From positions 124,001 through 188,000 of the forward strand of contig NZ_QRDX01000006.1 of assembly GCF_003386195.1 (NCBI RefSeq): DNA of 64,000 bases. The letters run 5' to 3'. How positions within the stretch are numbered: the first letter of the stretch is position 1; every line of letters begins with the position of its first letter. The notes under the pieces were generated by a model. That model was not told the DNA's origin. It made no database searches and worked only from the letters and a program-made list of their open reading frames with translations. The position numbers and the translations under genes are program-made. Of the stretch, positions 62,924 through 64,000 are shown piece after piece. The DNA is from Seonamhaeicola aphaedonensis. GTDB lineage: Bacteria; Bacteroidota; Bacteroidia; Flavobacteriales; Flavobacteriaceae.

Positions 62924-64000
62924 ATGAGATATTTAAAATTAATTGCATTATGCCTTTTGGTTGGATGTAAATCGGGTAAAGAAAACACCATTTTAAAGGA
63001 ACACATAATATCTAACGAGTACTTTACTTTTACTAAACAAAAAGCTCTAGAAGTCGTGAAAACTGGTTTTAATGCTGGAGATGGTTATGGCGAGGTATGG
63101 ATACGTGATTATAATACATTTATTGAACTTTCTGCTGAAGTATATCCAAAGGAAACTTTAAAGGAAAACCTACGCGTGTTTTTCCGATTGCAAGGAGATG
63201 ATGGAAATATTTTAGATGGCTTTATACCAAAAGAAAAAGCAGTACATACCGAGGGTGGTTATACTTATTATGAAACCGATTTAGAGCCCACATATACAGG
63301 TCATAAAAATACAGTAGAAACAGACCATGAGTCGTCACTGGTACAGTCGGTTTATAAATATGTTACTAAAACAGGAGATAGCGGTTTTCTAAACGAAAAA
63401 GTAGGAGACAAAACCATTGCTGAACGTATGGAATGGTCTATGGAGTTTCTTTTAAATCATCGTTGGAGTAAAGAGCACGGATTAATTTGGGGAGCTACTA
63501 CAGCAGATTGGGGTGATGTGCAACACTGCCACAATTGGGGAGTGTATCTTACGGAATGCACCAAATATTCTGTGGATATTTATGACAATGCGATGATGTT
63601 AATTGCCCTAGACAACATGATAGAACTTGTACCAGAAACCAAATTAAAATGGAAACCCATTCGTAACGATATCGCGAAAAACACCATGAAATACCTCTGG
63701 GATGAAGAAAATAAAAAGTTTATTCCACATGTTTATCTCAATGGATCACCATTTCCTGATGATTTTAACGAAAATGAAATTTTCTACCATGGAGGCACTG
63801 CCGTTGCCATAGAAGCTGGGTTATTATCCAAAAGACAGATTAAGGTTTCATTAGAGAAGATGATTGAAAACGTTAAAGCATCTGGAGCAGGATCTATTGG
63901 TTTAACCATGTATCCTCCATATCCTAAAGGTATGTTTGAAAGTCCAGGTATGGTACCTTACGGTTATCAAAATGGTGGCGACTGGACTTGGTTTGGTGGA
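62924..64000 (+). CDS. Lipoprotein, putative (alpha/alpha)6 glycosidase, third copy, cut by window edge
   Basis: 359 codons from ATG 62924 to the window end without a stop. Lipobox LLVGC (Cys15). It is a more distant member of the family at 44295 and 47114: EVWIRDYNTFIELSAEVYP, LQGDDGNILDGFIPKEKA, HKNTVETDHESSLVQSVYKY, WGATTADWGDVQHCHNWG, SVDIYDNAMMLIALDNM, NENEIFYHGGTAVAIEAGLL, YPPYPKGMFESPGMVPYGYQ, GGDWTWFGG. The spacing of motifs is kept, so the same fold and chemistry are expected. If the cassette is conserved, a GH125 gene should follow just beyond base 64000. 46 bp separate it from the ROK gene. Confidence 0.78.
   Translation, partial: MRYLKLIALCLLVGCKSGKENTILKEHIISNEYFTFTKQKALEVVKTGFNAGDGYGEVWIRDYNTFIELSAEVYPKETLKENLRVFFRLQGDDGNILDGFIPKEKAVHTEGGYTYYETDLEPTYTGHKNTVETDHESSLVQSVYKYVTKTGDSGFLNEKVGDKTIAERMEWSMEFLLNHRWSKEHGLIWGATTADWGDVQHCHNWGVYLTECTKYSVDIYDNAMMLIALDNMIELVPETKLKWKPIRNDIAKNTMKYLWDEENKKFIPHVYLNGSPFPDDFNENEIFYHGGTAVAIEAGLLSKRQIKVSLEKMIENVKASGAGSIGLTMYPPYPKGMFESPGMVPYGYQNGGDWTWFGG

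Noticed and set aside
1-64000. CRISPR arrays, tRNA or rRNA genes
   Set aside because: No regularly spaced repeats and no cloverleaf or rRNA-like stretches were noticed on reading the gaps between genes. Intergenic space is small.

Overview
The window looks like a chromosomal segment of a Bacteroidota bacterium, most likely a marine-type member of the Flavobacteriia. The DNA is AT-rich, there are many lipoprotein signals, start contexts are A-rich with little Shine-Dalgarno, and promoters have the Bacteroidota form TAnnTTTG. Almost everything belongs to one very large locus for alpha-mannoside breakdown. I count seven GH92 genes (one cut by the left edge) plus one GH92 relic, five GH38-type alpha-mannosidases, two GH125 exo-alpha-1,6-mannosidases, and five further six-hairpin glycosidase-like proteins (one cut by the right edge) that I cannot place in a known family.

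Layout. The left half (1-27.9 kb) is on the minus strand and the right half (28.2-64 kb) on the plus strand, diverging from a 378-bp control region. Minus operon A runs from 14.24 to 2.0 kb: MFS sugar porter, SDR dehydrogenase, CaiB-type CoA transferase, three GH92 and a VOC protein, with gaps of 15 bp or less. A separate GH92 leaves the window at base 1. Between 14.4 and 15.4 kb lie two decayed genes joined end to end. Minus block B runs from 27.9 to 15.4 kb: DUF1080 protein, LacI regulator, GH38, zinc alcohol dehydrogenase, esterase, PhyH-type dioxygenase, a second MFS porter and a more GC-rich GH92. Plus block C (28.2-52.2 kb) has a tandem GH38 pair, an AraC regulator, a 1447-residue GH38, two unassigned (alpha/alpha)6 proteins, a UxuA-like protein and a duplicated cassette of lipoprotein plus Tat-exported GH125. 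Plus block D (52.3 kb to the edge) has a second LacI, a GH38, two GH92 in which the general acid position is Gln, a ROK kinase and a third copy of the cassette lipoprotein.

How the parts fit. The glycosidases carry Sec, lipoprotein or Tat signals, so trimming of alpha-1,2/1,3/1,6-linked mannose should happen in the periplasm or at the cell surface. Mannose would then enter by the two MFS porters and be phosphorylated by the ROK kinase, or oxidised by the SDR. The dioxygenase, alcohol dehydrogenase and esterase suggest removal of a substituent (perhaps O-methyl) from the sugar or aglycone. Two LacI regulators each have palindromic operators before themselves and before a paralogous GH38. A third, related operator pair controls the divergent centre. 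No SusC/SusD pair, endo-mannanase, sulfatase, RNA gene, insertion sequence or CRISPR array was seen.
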